DNA of 23,495 bases from UBA2283 sp041658955 (lineage in GTDB: Bacteria; Patescibacteriota; Microgenomatia; UBA12405). Position 1 is the stretch's first letter, and each line of letters begins with the position of its first letter. A program made the translations under genes and the position numbers. Location of the stretch: assembly GCA_041658955.1 (NCBI GenBank), contig JBAZZE010000013.1, positions 1 through 23,495 on the forward strand. Direction: 5' to 3'. Below are positions 1-6,796 of the stretch, piece by piece. The notes beneath the pieces are model-generated. The model did no database searches. It was not told where the DNA came from and saw only the letters and a list, made by a program, of their open reading frames with translations.

Positions 1-467
1 ACATACTTTTCAATAACTTGACCAACGGATGCGTTGAGTGACTTACCTGGTTTTAGGGCATCAATAGCCAGATACATTGAGTCTTTGGTGGCTTTGATGA
101 GTTGACGAGCCAATGGACTAGTTTCACCAACCGGATAAGTTGCTGAAGTATCTCCAAAATAACCATCAAGGATGGTAGTGACGTCGATATTAACAATGTC
201 TCCATTTTTCAAGATTGCCTTATCGGAAGGAATGCCATGACAAACCACATTGTTTATCGAAGTACAGATGCTTTTAGGATAACCGTTGTAATTTAGAGGG
301 GCGGCAATTGCCCCATTTTTTGAGATAAATTCGACGGCTTTTTTGTCTAAAAATTCGGTGGAAATCCCCTCTTTAACAAAAGAGGCTACATACTCCAAAG
401 TCCGAGCAGCTAATTGAGAAGATTTTTTGATTCCCTCTATTTGTGGGGGAGATTTGATGATAACCAC
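1..467 (-). CDS. map: Methionine aminopeptidase, type I (3' end outside window)
   Basis: Removes the initiator methionine from nascent proteins; a cytosolic metallopeptidase. About 155 residues are visible, starting at a GTG (465-467) and running off the left edge of the window. The translation contains the family signatures CTSINNVVCHGIP (the substrate His lies in this block), GDIVNIDVT with the first metal Asp, and a GYFGDTS block with the second metal Asp. The remaining metal ligands (His, Glu, Glu) would lie beyond the window. GTG is preferred because the family N-terminus begins about there and a TATAAT lies 5 nt upstream, which implies a leaderless mRNA. It follows the SdpI-like gene by 13 nt, but the promoter in that gap suggests it can be transcribed alone. 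Identity is secure; the start is likely. Confidence 0.93.
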   Translation of the reverse strand, partial: MVIIKSPPQIEGIKKSSQLAARTLEYVASFVKEGISTEFLDKKAVEFISKNGAIAAPLNYNGYPKSICTSINNVVCHGIPSDKAILKNGDIVNIDVTTILDGYFGDTSATYPVGETSPLARQLIKATKDSMYLAIDALKPGKSLNASVGQVIEKY

Positions 468-472
468 GAGTT

Positions 473-478
473 ATTATA
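473..478 (-). promoter_or_regulatory. -10 hexamer of map, leaderless configuration
   Basis: On the minus strand TATAAT is followed by 5 nt (AACTC) and the GTG start of map. A transcript starting 6-7 nt after the hexamer would begin at or next to the start codon. No convincing -35 is visible about 17 nt upstream, which lies inside the SdpI-like gene. Confidence 0.6.
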
Positions 479-480
479 CC

Positions 481-1128
481 TCAACGATGACTTTTCGGCC
501 TCTTGGATATTTTGGTGTATTCCCAATAAGAATAGAAATAAATGATAGCGATGGATACTAGTAAAGGAATAAAAAATACATAAAAAGTCACTGATGGAAA
601 AATCATGCCAATTAGAGTCAAAATGGCAACCATTTTAAACATGGTAGCACCGAGTTTGTGCGTTTTTTGCCAGACGATAGGGTCAGACATGGTCCATGGT
701 GTTCTAATTCCGACAAACCAATTCATTTTAGTGTTTTGCAAGAGAATGGCAGTATAGAAAAACAGGAAAGATAGCCCAGGAGACATAAATTGAGTCAGAT
801 TGAATGCCATCCCAAAATTCCAAGACAAGGTTAATAGGTAGATATAAAACAAAAATGAAAAGATTACGATCATAAAGTTGTCGTAATGTCCCTCAAACTG
901 TTTGAAGTTTTTTTGATATGGTTCTAATTTGGGAAGAAAAAGAAACAGGACATACATGACCAAAGAAATGAATGGCATAAGAAATAATGCTGTCATTCTG
1001 GGCATATACCCATCAACTTCACCACTGATACCCCAATGTGAAGCCATCTGTAGTGGCATATAAGGAATAGCAATTATCGCCAGTACAAAACTAAGAACTA
1101 AAATAAAAAGTGGGGTAATTTTTTTCAT
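481..1128 (-). CDS. SdpI/DUF1648-family integral membrane protein
   Basis: A 215-residue polytopic membrane protein. The N-terminal part carries the DUF1648 pattern: a hydrophobic segment, then ASHWGISGEVDGYMPR. The middle carries the SdpI pattern (GIRTPWTMSDPIVWQKTH), followed by two more hydrophobic segments. In Bacillus subtilis, SdpI gives immunity to the SDP toxin and is thought to sense it; what homologues do in other bacteria is mostly unknown. No toxin gene is visible next to it. Its ATG directly follows the TAA of the upstream anchored protein (TAAATG), so the two are probably translationally coupled. The stop is TGA, one piece of evidence that TGA terminates in this organism. Family assignment is strong, function is not. 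Confidence 0.85.
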   Translation of the reverse strand: MKKITPLFILVLSFVLAIIAIPYMPLQMASHWGISGEVDGYMPRMTALFLMPFISLVMYVLFLFLPKLEPYQKNFKQFEGHYDNFMIVIFSFLFYIYLLTLSWNFGMAFNLTQFMSPGLSFLFFYTAILLQNTKMNWFVGIRTPWTMSDPIVWQKTHKLGATMFKMVAILTLIGMIFPSVTFYVFFIPLLVSIAIIYFYSYWEYTKISKRPKSHR

Positions 1129-1821
1129 TTATTTTTGGACTGTCAACTCTTTTTCAGGGACAGTGGCATCGAAATTAATCTTACCACCATCTAAATTGAG
1201 TGAATTAATTTTTAGATTTGGGACAGATGAGATTCTTTCTTCGGCAAATTTTTCTACCGCAGGTATGTTTTCAGTGACGATGTTTTTAGGAATGGTAACT
1301 CTACCTACTTCAATAACCTGAGGAACTAGGCTGACTTTATTATTGACGACTTTGACACCACCCTTTAAATAAAAAGCTGGAGTAAAACCAATATTGTATT
1401 GATTAATTTTAGACTCAATTTGGGCTACAGAGTGGGTGAAAGATATCCAAGAAAGTATTTTGTGAACGTCTAGAGTGCCGGAAGCCTCACCAGTACCATC
1501 TTGATTAATTTTTATTTGAAGATTTGATATCGGATAATTTACCCACTTAACCGTATTGTTTAATGCCGTTATTTCTGCGGAAGTAAAAGAAGTTTTGACA
1601 TCTTTTTTACCCTGATAGGTGATCCCTGACTTGTTTTCTACTGAAGGTGTAATTGATTCCGATATAACGCCGTTGTTGGTATAGGCATTTAACCTGTCCT
1701 CTTCACTATACCTAACTCCCAAATCTCGTGGAGGGCTGGAAAATATATACCGGTAAGCAGCAAAAGGGAGTAAAAGTAAAATAATTATAAAAAATATCAA
1801 AATTAAGATGACTTTTTTCAT
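1129..1821 (-). CDS. Membrane-anchored extracytoplasmic protein, unknown function
   Basis: A 230-residue protein with a strongly hydrophobic N-terminal segment (about residues 3-25) and a polar remainder, so it is probably an anchored protein facing outward. I do not recognise a domain. The C-terminal half is rich in short beta-like stretches, and there are no cysteines that would suggest a lipobox. It is the first gene of a pair with the SdpI-like gene, with no spacing between them. The start is the ATG at 1819-1821. A minus-strand TATACT (1826-1831) lies 4 nt upstream, again a near-leaderless arrangement. Being a real gene is likely from length, N-terminal signal and coupling; function is unknown. 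Confidence 0.7.
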   Translation of the reverse strand: MKKVILILIFFIIILLLLPFAAYRYIFSSPPRDLGVRYSEEDRLNAYTNNGVISESITPSVENKSGITYQGKKDVKTSFTSAEITALNNTVKWVNYPISNLQIKINQDGTGEASGTLDVHKILSWISFTHSVAQIESKINQYNIGFTPAFYLKGGVKVVNNKVSLVPQVIEVGRVTIPKNIVTENIPAVEKFAEERISSVPNLKINSLNLDGGKINFDATVPEKELTVQK

Positions 1822-1842
1822 ATTTAGTATATTTTATCACTA

Positions 1843-1871
1843 TTGACAACATACCTAACTCCTACTATAAC
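1843..1871 (+). promoter_or_regulatory. Sigma70-type promoter of the superoxide dismutase gene
   Basis: TTGACA (1843-1848), a 17-bp spacer and TATAAC (1866-1871), predicting a start near 1878 and a leader of about 27 nt. A second possible -10, TATAAT at 1889-1894, would give a nearly leaderless message. No Shine-Dalgarno sequence precedes the ATG at 1905. Confidence 0.6.
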
Positions 1872-1904
1872 AGTAATAGTTAATGATATATAATTATTTT
1901 AAAT

Positions 1905-2405
1905 ATGAGTAAATTTACCCTAAACCCCCTCCCCTACGCTTACGAAGCTCTTGAGCCAGTAATCAGCAAACAAATCATGGAACTTCACCATGACAAACAC
2001 CATGCAGCCTATGTTAATGGTGCCAATGCAGCTTTAGAAAAACTAGAAAAAGCCAGGGCCGGTGAGATTGAAATAAATACCAGAGAAGTTATGAGAGACT
2101 TAAGCTTTAATGCTAACGGAGCAATGATGCATGATATTTTTTGGAGAGTTATGCGATCGCCTACCGAAAACAACTTACCTACTGGAAAAGCCTTGGAAGT
2201 CATCAACCGTGATTATGGTAGTTTTGAAGCTTTCCAAAAAGAATTTACAGCAGCCGCAGTTTCTGTGGAAGGATCCGGTTGGGCAGTAGTATGGAAAACA
2301 CCTGAAGGCTTGGTCACCGGACAATTGGAGAAACATAATTTGATGGCCCTTAACGGTTGTCTACCAACATTAGTACTAGATGTCTGGGAACATGCCTATT
2401 ACTGA
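1905..2405 (+). CDS. sod: Fe/Mn superoxide dismutase, stopped early by an in-frame TGA
   Basis: Converts superoxide to hydrogen peroxide and oxygen. The 166 residues before the stop include the whole catalytic core: LHHDKHH with the first metal His (about residue 28), His76 in MMHDIFW, and the DVWEHAYY block with Asp159 and His163. Codon 167 is TGA (2403-2405), where family members normally continue with Leu (HAYYLQY). The same frame then continues with normal family sequence to TAA at 2484-2486. As read, the protein lacks its last 26 residues, which form the C-terminal helix. It could be a recent nonsense mutation, an assembly or read error, strain variation, or readthrough. TGA is followed by C, a weak termination context in E. 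coli. Iron versus manganese preference cannot be decided by eye. Confidence 0.88.
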   Translation: MSKFTLNPLPYAYEALEPVISKQIMELHHDKHHAAYVNGANAALEKLEKARAGEIEINTREVMRDLSFNANGAMMHDIFWRVMRSPTENNLPTGKALEVINRDYGSFEAFQKEFTAAAVSVEGSGWAVVWKTPEGLVTGQLEKHNLMALNGCLPTLVLDVWEHAYY

Positions 2406-2486
2406 CAATATCTAAATAATCGGGCAGAATATGTGAAGCAATGGTGGCAATTGGTGAACTGGGATGAATTCAGTAAACAAATCTAA
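2403..2486 (+). other. In-frame TGA and detached C-terminal segment of superoxide dismutase
   Basis: After the TGA (2403-2405) the same frame encodes QYLNNRAEYVKQWWQLVNW and a short tail, ending at TAA 2484-2486. This is the conserved C-terminal signature of Fe/Mn superoxide dismutases, with no frameshift and no further stop. A single base change (TGA to TTA) would restore a 193-residue protein of normal family length. Confidence 0.9.
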
Positions 2487-2500
2487 CTCAGTAAATACTT

Positions 2501-2535
2501 AAAACCCCTCCGAAAACTTTCGGAGGGGTTTTTAT
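2501..2535. terminator. Bidirectional Rho-independent terminator
   Basis: A near-perfect hairpin with arms of about 14 bp (core CCCCTCCGAAA / TTTCGGAGGGG) flanked by A-tracts on the left and T-tracts on the right. It sits between the convergent SOD gene (plus) and the DcrB-like gene (minus) and should end both transcripts. Confidence 0.92.
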
Positions 2536-2551
2536 TTATTTAAAGAAAAGT

Positions 2552-3070
2552 TTATAAGGTTATTTTCTCTTTCACTAAATTATCGAGAATTTGATTTAGC
2601 TCAATGGCTAGTTCACCAGTGTAGGAGGCGGTGAGAGTGTAGACAGCATTACCTTTGATATAAACTCTCTGGATAACGTTTATCTTCTGACCCTTATTGG
2701 TATAAGTAGCGGTAATAAAGGCAGAATAATATTTTTCCAATGAATTTCTCATGTCACCGGTGACTTTGAATGAGGGAATAGCACTCTTAGTTCCGGCGAT
2801 CAATCGATCAGTGTATTTGGCCGGGGTTGAGGCTTCAGTGGACTGAGTTTCTTTGAAGACTACTTGGGGTTTGAGACCCTTATCGACTTTCTTTTCGAAC
2901 TTAAGATTGACATCCTTATCCTCAACTTGGGACCAACCGGATGGCATCTTCAAAAGCTCTTCAATTTTAATGGGTTCTTTGACCACTGTCTGGGGAGCGA
3001 AGGTTTTGCGGGACATAAAAAAACCTACACCGAGGGCAAGAACGATAATTAGAGCAATATATCTTTTCAT
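2552..3070 (-). CDS. Membrane-anchored DcrB/PsbP-like extracytoplasmic protein
   Basis: A 172-residue protein with an N-terminal hydrophobic anchor (about residues 4-19) and a soluble outward-facing domain. The C-terminal half (IQRVYIKGNAVYTLTASY and the following helix) resembles the closing strand and helix of DcrB/PsbP-type (DUF1795-like) domains; this is recognised by eye and moderate. No catalytic motif is seen. Its ATG lies 2 nt after the TAA of the upstream sortase gene (TAATTATG), so the two are almost certainly co-translated, and a role in the same envelope process is a reasonable inference. The transcript ends at the hairpin 2501-2535. Confidence 0.68.
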   Translation of the reverse strand: MKRYIALIIVLALGVGFFMSRKTFAPQTVVKEPIKIEELLKMPSGWSQVEDKDVNLKFEKKVDKGLKPQVVFKETQSTEASTPAKYTDRLIAGTKSAIPSFKVTGDMRNSLEKYYSAFITATYTNKGQKINVIQRVYIKGNAVYTLTASYTGELAIELNQILDNLVKEKITL

Positions 3071-3072
3071 AA

Positions 3073-5064
3073 TTATTTAGTTAATGAAGCTTTAATGACG
3101 ATACGATAATCAGGTTGAGTGAAGCTACAAGTGACCAGGACTATTTGATCACCAGAAGTTTTTATACTATCAACTTGGCTCTTGTGAACAAATAGTTTTT
3201 CAGTAACTTGGTAACCGGCATCAACTCCATTGTTGTTGGTAACAACTTGATCACCAATATTGGTCTTATATAGTCCACCAAAGACATCGTAACCATTATG
3301 GCCATAGTAGACCGAGCTACCATCAATAGTAGTGTGGAGGACTTCCTGGTGACCGACAGTATAGTCATCACCGATACGAGCAGGATTATAGATTGGTTGA
3401 TTGACACCGAGGCGTGGAATACTGATGGATTGACCAGAAGCTAAAGTGTTACCGGAGGGTAGTTTATTTTGTGAATAGACAACTTCAGCAGTAGCCATTA
3501 GTTCGGTGGTAGCGCCAAGAATGTCACCACCATAACTTTCACGAATACCATCGACTAAAGGATTGTAGTTGTCAGTGACACCGAGGATTTTGACGGTCGA
3601 ACCAACATTGATACAAACTTCATTAGATTTGTCGCCGGGCATACAGTTGTTCTGAGCACGGACATAGAAACAATACTGAGCACCGGGAGTTAGTGAATTG
3701 ACGGTATAGCTATTACTGTTACCAACATTGGGACTACCCCAAGGATAATTGCCAATAGATGGGCCATATGCGACTACATAAGAAGTATGGGGATCAGAAG
3801 CATGATCCCAATCGAGTCGGACTTGAGTCGAAGAAATGCGAGTGACTCTTAAGTTGCTAGGAGTACCAGGCTTGGCATCATTACAAACTGGAGCGCCAGG
3901 GTTTGAACCACCATTGTCACCACCACCAACTGGAGATTCGGTTGGAGTTGCAGTTGGGACTGGGGTTACTGTTGGAGTGACAGTTGGGGTTGGACTTGGA
4001 GTGCCACTAATTTCACATTCTTTGGTAGCTGCACATTGTTTTTTGCCACCCTTACCATCATTAACTTCACTGGCTTGTTGTCCACATTGAGTAGGACATT
4101 GTTCTTCGGCAGCATAGGCACAATATTTATTGATCATTTTGCCAGATTCCCATGGTTTACCTTCCGTTGGATTTTCGTTTAGTGGGATGGCACGGGCAAT
4201 ATAACCAGTACTGCTTTCTTCGTCTTCAAAGCACCATCTTTTAGTGGAACAAGAGTTGGTTGCAGGACATTCTTTTTGCCCACCATTACCGTCATCCACG
4301 GTTCCACCTTCGTAACCACAATCCTCAGGACAAGCTTGTTCACAGTTAAATGTGTTGCATGATTGTGGCTCTGAAGGGCATTCTTTTCCATTGCCTGATG
4401 AAGGAGTATCTATAATTACTTCCTGCGTTCCACCGCCACAAGATTTTGAGCATGAACCCCAATGAAAGACACAATCCACGTCACAGGCTACCAATCTGAC
4501 TGAACAAGTTACGTTTTGTGTTTGAGATTCAGCTGGTACATCGTGACAATTTATATCTACCTCATCACGGTGTTCTGGGTTGTCTTTGTTAAAGTCATCT
4601 TCAGCCCAAGAAGGTACAGCCAAAGATGATCCTGTTGGACGATGGCATTTATTTGGATCTTCTGACTTTATGTAGTTAAAACTTGGAATTGTAAATGTCT
4701 CTAGTGGACTCTGTGGATCATGATTTTTTTTGTGACACTTACCATCTTCAGATTCGTATTTATATTCAGGACTACATTTGTGCGCAGTCCAATTAGTTAC
4801 TGTTGGACATCCTTTGTCACATTCCCGATGAGCCAATTTACATTCGCATTCGCCATCTCCATCCACACATGTTCTTTGCTGGCTCTTTGTACCAGTTGTT
4901 GTTCCGCAACTAGCGTTTGGGACACAAGAAGAAGTGTCAACCCAAGGACCCCAACTACCATCATCATCAGCTCGGACAAGATTTATTGTTTTTGATCCAA
5001 GTGAGAAAAAAGCAGTGAATAATAAAACTGAAGAAACGATGAATAACTTGAGTGTTTTTGTCAT
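3073..5064 (-). CDS. Secreted multidomain sortase: Cys-rich thrombospondin-like modules, Pro/Thr linker, fibronectin III, C-terminal sortase
   Basis: A 663-residue exported protein. Residues 1-32 form a signal peptide. About 33-350 are cysteine-rich, with thrombospondin type 1-like stretches (WGPWVDTSSC; WGSCSKSCGGGTQ) and two similar CPxxCG...DGxGGxK(E/Q)C units. Next comes a Pro/Thr/Val linker, then a fibronectin III-like domain beginning near TPSNLRVTRIS. The C-terminal 130 residues are a sortase domain: SIPRLGVNQPIY, YYGHN with catalytic His589, LVTCS with Cys646, and YRIVIKASL with Arg654. Sortases are transpeptidases that attach surface proteins or build pili. An unusual feature is that adhesion-type modules precede the enzyme in one chain. 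Just before the sortase lies GGDILGATTEL, like the ILGA motif in the surface protein at 9268. Followed by the DcrB-like gene 2 nt away. Confidence 0.88.
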   Translation of the reverse strand: MTKTLKLFIVSSVLLFTAFFSLGSKTINLVRADDDGSWGPWVDTSSCVPNASCGTTTGTKSQQRTCVDGDGECECKLAHRECDKGCPTVTNWTAHKCSPEYKYESEDGKCHKKNHDPQSPLETFTIPSFNYIKSEDPNKCHRPTGSSLAVPSWAEDDFNKDNPEHRDEVDINCHDVPAESQTQNVTCSVRLVACDVDCVFHWGSCSKSCGGGTQEVIIDTPSSGNGKECPSEPQSCNTFNCEQACPEDCGYEGGTVDDGNGGQKECPATNSCSTKRWCFEDEESSTGYIARAIPLNENPTEGKPWESGKMINKYCAYAAEEQCPTQCGQQASEVNDGKGGKKQCAATKECEISGTPSPTPTVTPTVTPVPTATPTESPVGGGDNGGSNPGAPVCNDAKPGTPSNLRVTRISSTQVRLDWDHASDPHTSYVVAYGPSIGNYPWGSPNVGNSNSYTVNSLTPGAQYCFYVRAQNNCMPGDKSNEVCINVGSTVKILGVTDNYNPLVDGIRESYGGDILGATTELMATAEVVYSQNKLPSGNTLASGQSISIPRLGVNQPIYNPARIGDDYTVGHQEVLHTTIDGSSVYYGHNGYDVFGGLYKTNIGDQVVTNNNGVDAGYQVTEKLFVHKSQVDSIKTSGDQIVLVTCSFTQPDYRIVIKASLTK

Positions 5065-5073
5065 AAGTAGCTG

Positions 5074-5101
5074 ATTATAGCATCGTGAAAAATTTCAACA
5101 A
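5074..5101 (-). promoter_or_regulatory. Sigma70-type promoter of the sortase operon
   Basis: On the minus strand TTGTTG (5096-5101), a 16-bp spacer and TATAAT (5074-5079), with 9 nt from the hexamer to the ATG of the sortase gene. The leader would be only 2-3 nt, so this transcript is nearly leaderless too. Confidence 0.65.
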
Positions 5102-5110
5102 TAGTCTTAT

Positions 5111-5140
5111 AAAGAAATACTTGGGTACAAGTATTTCTTT
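5111..5140. repeat. Perfect 13-bp inverted repeat between divergent genes
   Basis: AAAGAAATACTTG, a 4-nt loop GGTA, then CAAGTATTTCTTT. It lies just upstream of the sortase promoter, in the 245-bp divergent region. The A/T-rich arms and lack of a clean T-tract make a plain terminator less likely; an operator or a bound RNA hairpin is possible. Function unknown. Confidence 0.75.
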
Positions 5141-5240
5141 GTTCCGCATTGATGGCACTTCGTGCTGATTTTTATCGCTCACTTAGACAAAAATGAATAT
5201 CCCCCGTTCGCTTTCTTGGAATAAAACAATAACGGATAAA

Positions 5241-5274
5241 ATGCGGTTTTTTATTTTCATTAAAATAAACGCAT
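5241..5274. repeat. Interrupted inverted repeat upstream of the methyltransferase promoter
   Basis: ATGCG, a 4-nt bulge, then TTTATTTT pairs with AAAATAAACGCAT across a CATT loop (13 paired bases). It ends about 24 bp before the -10 of the methyltransferase gene, so it covers the -35 region. A regulator site is possible, but it is A/T-rich and could be fortuitous. Confidence 0.5.
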
Positions 5275-5298
5275 GGTCACGCAAAATAAATTATTGGA

Positions 5299-5304
5299 TA
5301 TAAT
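5299..5304 (+). promoter_or_regulatory. -10 hexamer of the methyltransferase gene, leaderless configuration
   Basis: TATAAT followed by 5 nt (AGTTC) and the ATG at 5310. No good -35 at the usual distance and no Shine-Dalgarno sequence. Confidence 0.65.
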
Positions 5305-5309
5305 AGTTC

Positions 5310-6065
5310 ATGCAAAAAAATACTTCTTGGGGCAATGTCAGTAAGTGGTACAACAAAACTGTTGGTGAGAAAGGTAGTTTTTTCCACCAGGAAGTTATCC
5401 TACCTCATACCCTGAGACTATTAAATATGGGACCAGATGACCGCATACTAGACCTTGGTTGCGGACAAGGGATCCTGGCTAGAACAATTCCTAAAATACG
5501 GGAATATGTTGGAGTTGACTTATCAGTAGAATTGATCGAAGAGGCACGAAAAATGGATACTGACCCAACTCACAAGTATGCGGTAGCTGATGTCAGCAAA
5601 ACCATGCCAGTTCGAACTGGTGGATTTAGTAAAGCAGCCATAATCTTAGCTTTACAAAATATCAAAAATCAGTTTGGAGTAATAAAGAATGTCTCAACTC
5701 TACTGGCCAAAGATGGTGAACTAGTAATAGTGTTGAATCATCCGGCTTTTAGAATTCCCAAACATGCTGACTGGGGAGTCGATCGAGTGAGACATGTGCA
5801 ATATCGCCAAGTGGACTGCTACATGACTCCATTGGAAATAGGAATTGATTCTAGTCCGTTTGATCATAAAAATAATCAAAAAACTTGGTCGTATCACTAT
5901 CCAATTTCGTCTTATAGTGAAATGCTACTAGACAATGGAATGGTCATAAAAAAAATTGAAGAATGGATATCGCCAAAGAGATCTGAGGGTGGTCTTGCTG
6001 AAATAGAAGACAAAGCCAGACGAGAGTTTCCTATGTTTATGGCGATAGTGGCTAAAAAGGTATAA
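5310..6065 (+). CDS. Class I SAM-dependent methyltransferase
   Basis: A 251-residue cytosolic protein with a Rossmann-fold methyltransferase core. Motif I is LDLGCGQGILA (about residues 47-57), the acidic residue of motif II is the Asp in VGVDLS, and motif III is near YAVADVSKTMP. The C-terminal third (from about residue 150: NHPAFRIPKHADWG) holds the likely substrate-binding part. The general pattern is that of UbiE/BioC-like small-molecule methyltransferases, but no substrate can be named. It is a single gene, divergent from the sortase operon and convergent with korB. The start codon lies 5 nt after TATAAT, so translation is probably leaderless. Confidence 0.88.
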   Translation: MQKNTSWGNVSKWYNKTVGEKGSFFHQEVILPHTLRLLNMGPDDRILDLGCGQGILARTIPKIREYVGVDLSVELIEEARKMDTDPTHKYAVADVSKTMPVRTGGFSKAAIILALQNIKNQFGVIKNVSTLLAKDGELVIVLNHPAFRIPKHADWGVDRVRHVQYRQVDCYMTPLEIGIDSSPFDHKNNQKTWSYHYPISSYSEMLLDNGMVIKKIEEWISPKRSEGGLAEIEDKARREFPMFMAIVAKKV

Positions 6066-6086
6066 CAACTAAACTAGAGGTTTTAA

Positions 6087-6136
6087 GATTGCCGCGTCGC
6101 TACGCTCCTCGCAATGACCCTTCGACAAGCTCAGGG
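6087..6136. repeat. Two adjacent dispersed palindromic repeat elements
   Basis: The first element (6087-6117) has outer arms ATTGC/GCAAT and inner arms GCGT/ACGC. The second (6118-6136) is CCCTTCGACAAGCTCAGGG, with CCCT/AGGG arms. Both resemble short palindromes that occur dispersed between genes in many unrelated bacterial genomes. They lie between convergent stop codons and may help end both transcripts. Their GC-rich composition stands out from the flanks. Confidence 0.75.
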
Positions 6137-6145
6137 TAAACTCAA

Positions 6146-6796
6146 TTAGGAGTCGAGTTGCTTACCAAAAGTGACACAAATCTGACGACAATCGACCAGA
6201 GAAAATCCAGGATGAGTAATAGCAGATTTGAAGGCAGCGATGACTTCAATTGGATTGTGTCCGTCAACACTGACAGCATCGATACTTGGGTTGACAGCCT
6301 TGGCTAAGGGAACGGGATCAATTGGTTCATTGGGAGTACCCAGTGGGGTTGATTTGGTCTTTGATCCTTTGGGGGTGGTTGGGCTGGTTTGGCCAGTGGT
6401 CAAACTATAAAGATTATTATTTGATACAAAAACACTAATATCGACAGAAGAACGGGCCCAAGCAATAAAATGCCCCATTCCTTCACCATAAATTCCACCA
6501 TCACCACCGACAACTATGACGGTTAATTCGGGATTGGCCAACTTGATACCGATAGCTGTGGGAATAGATCGTCCATGAAGGGCGTGGACGGCATAGGTTT
6601 TGAAAAAATCAGCCATGTTACCAATACAGCCAATGTCATAGACAATAACTACCTTTTCTTTGGGAATATCTAAAGCCTTAAGGGCGTTTTCAATACCCAG
6701 ATACATAATGAAGTCGTAACAACCCGGACACCAAGTGGGAGCTATCTTTGAGCGGATGTTTTCAATTTTTGGAGCTGCGGTGGGGGTGTCTGTCAT
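6146..6796 (-). CDS. korB: 2-oxoacid:ferredoxin oxidoreductase, beta subunit (TPP-binding)
   Basis: Beta subunit of an enzyme that decarboxylates 2-oxoacids to acyl-CoA and passes the electrons to ferredoxin. At 216 residues it is short for the family, which is usually above 270. It has WCPGC (Cys23, Cys26), GCIGN (Cys57) and a C-terminal Cys207, which together fit the four ligands of the [4Fe-4S] cluster. The thiamine diphosphate motif is GDGG...NNN, where many members have GDGD. The block LYSLTTGQTSPTT matches the family. It overlaps the korA stop by one base (TAATG), so the subunits are coupled. Substrate (2-oxoglutarate, pyruvate or branched-chain) is not resolved by eye. Confidence 0.9.
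   Translation of the reverse strand: MTDTPTAAPKIENIRSKIAPTWCPGCYDFIMYLGIENALKALDIPKEKVVIVYDIGCIGNMADFFKTYAVHALHGRSIPTAIGIKLANPELTVIVVGGDGGIYGEGMGHFIAWARSSVDISVFVSNNNLYSLTTGQTSPTTPKGSKTKSTPLGTPNEPIDPVPLAKAVNPSIDAVSVDGHNPIEVIAAFKSAITHPGFSLVDCRQICVTFGKQLDS

Noticed and set aside
2403..2405. TGA recoded as Gly or Trp (codes 25 or 4), or as selenocysteine
   Set aside because: TGA ends several genes here at natural C-termini, the family residue at this site is usually Leu, and there is no sign of a SECIS-type element or a catalytic Sec position.
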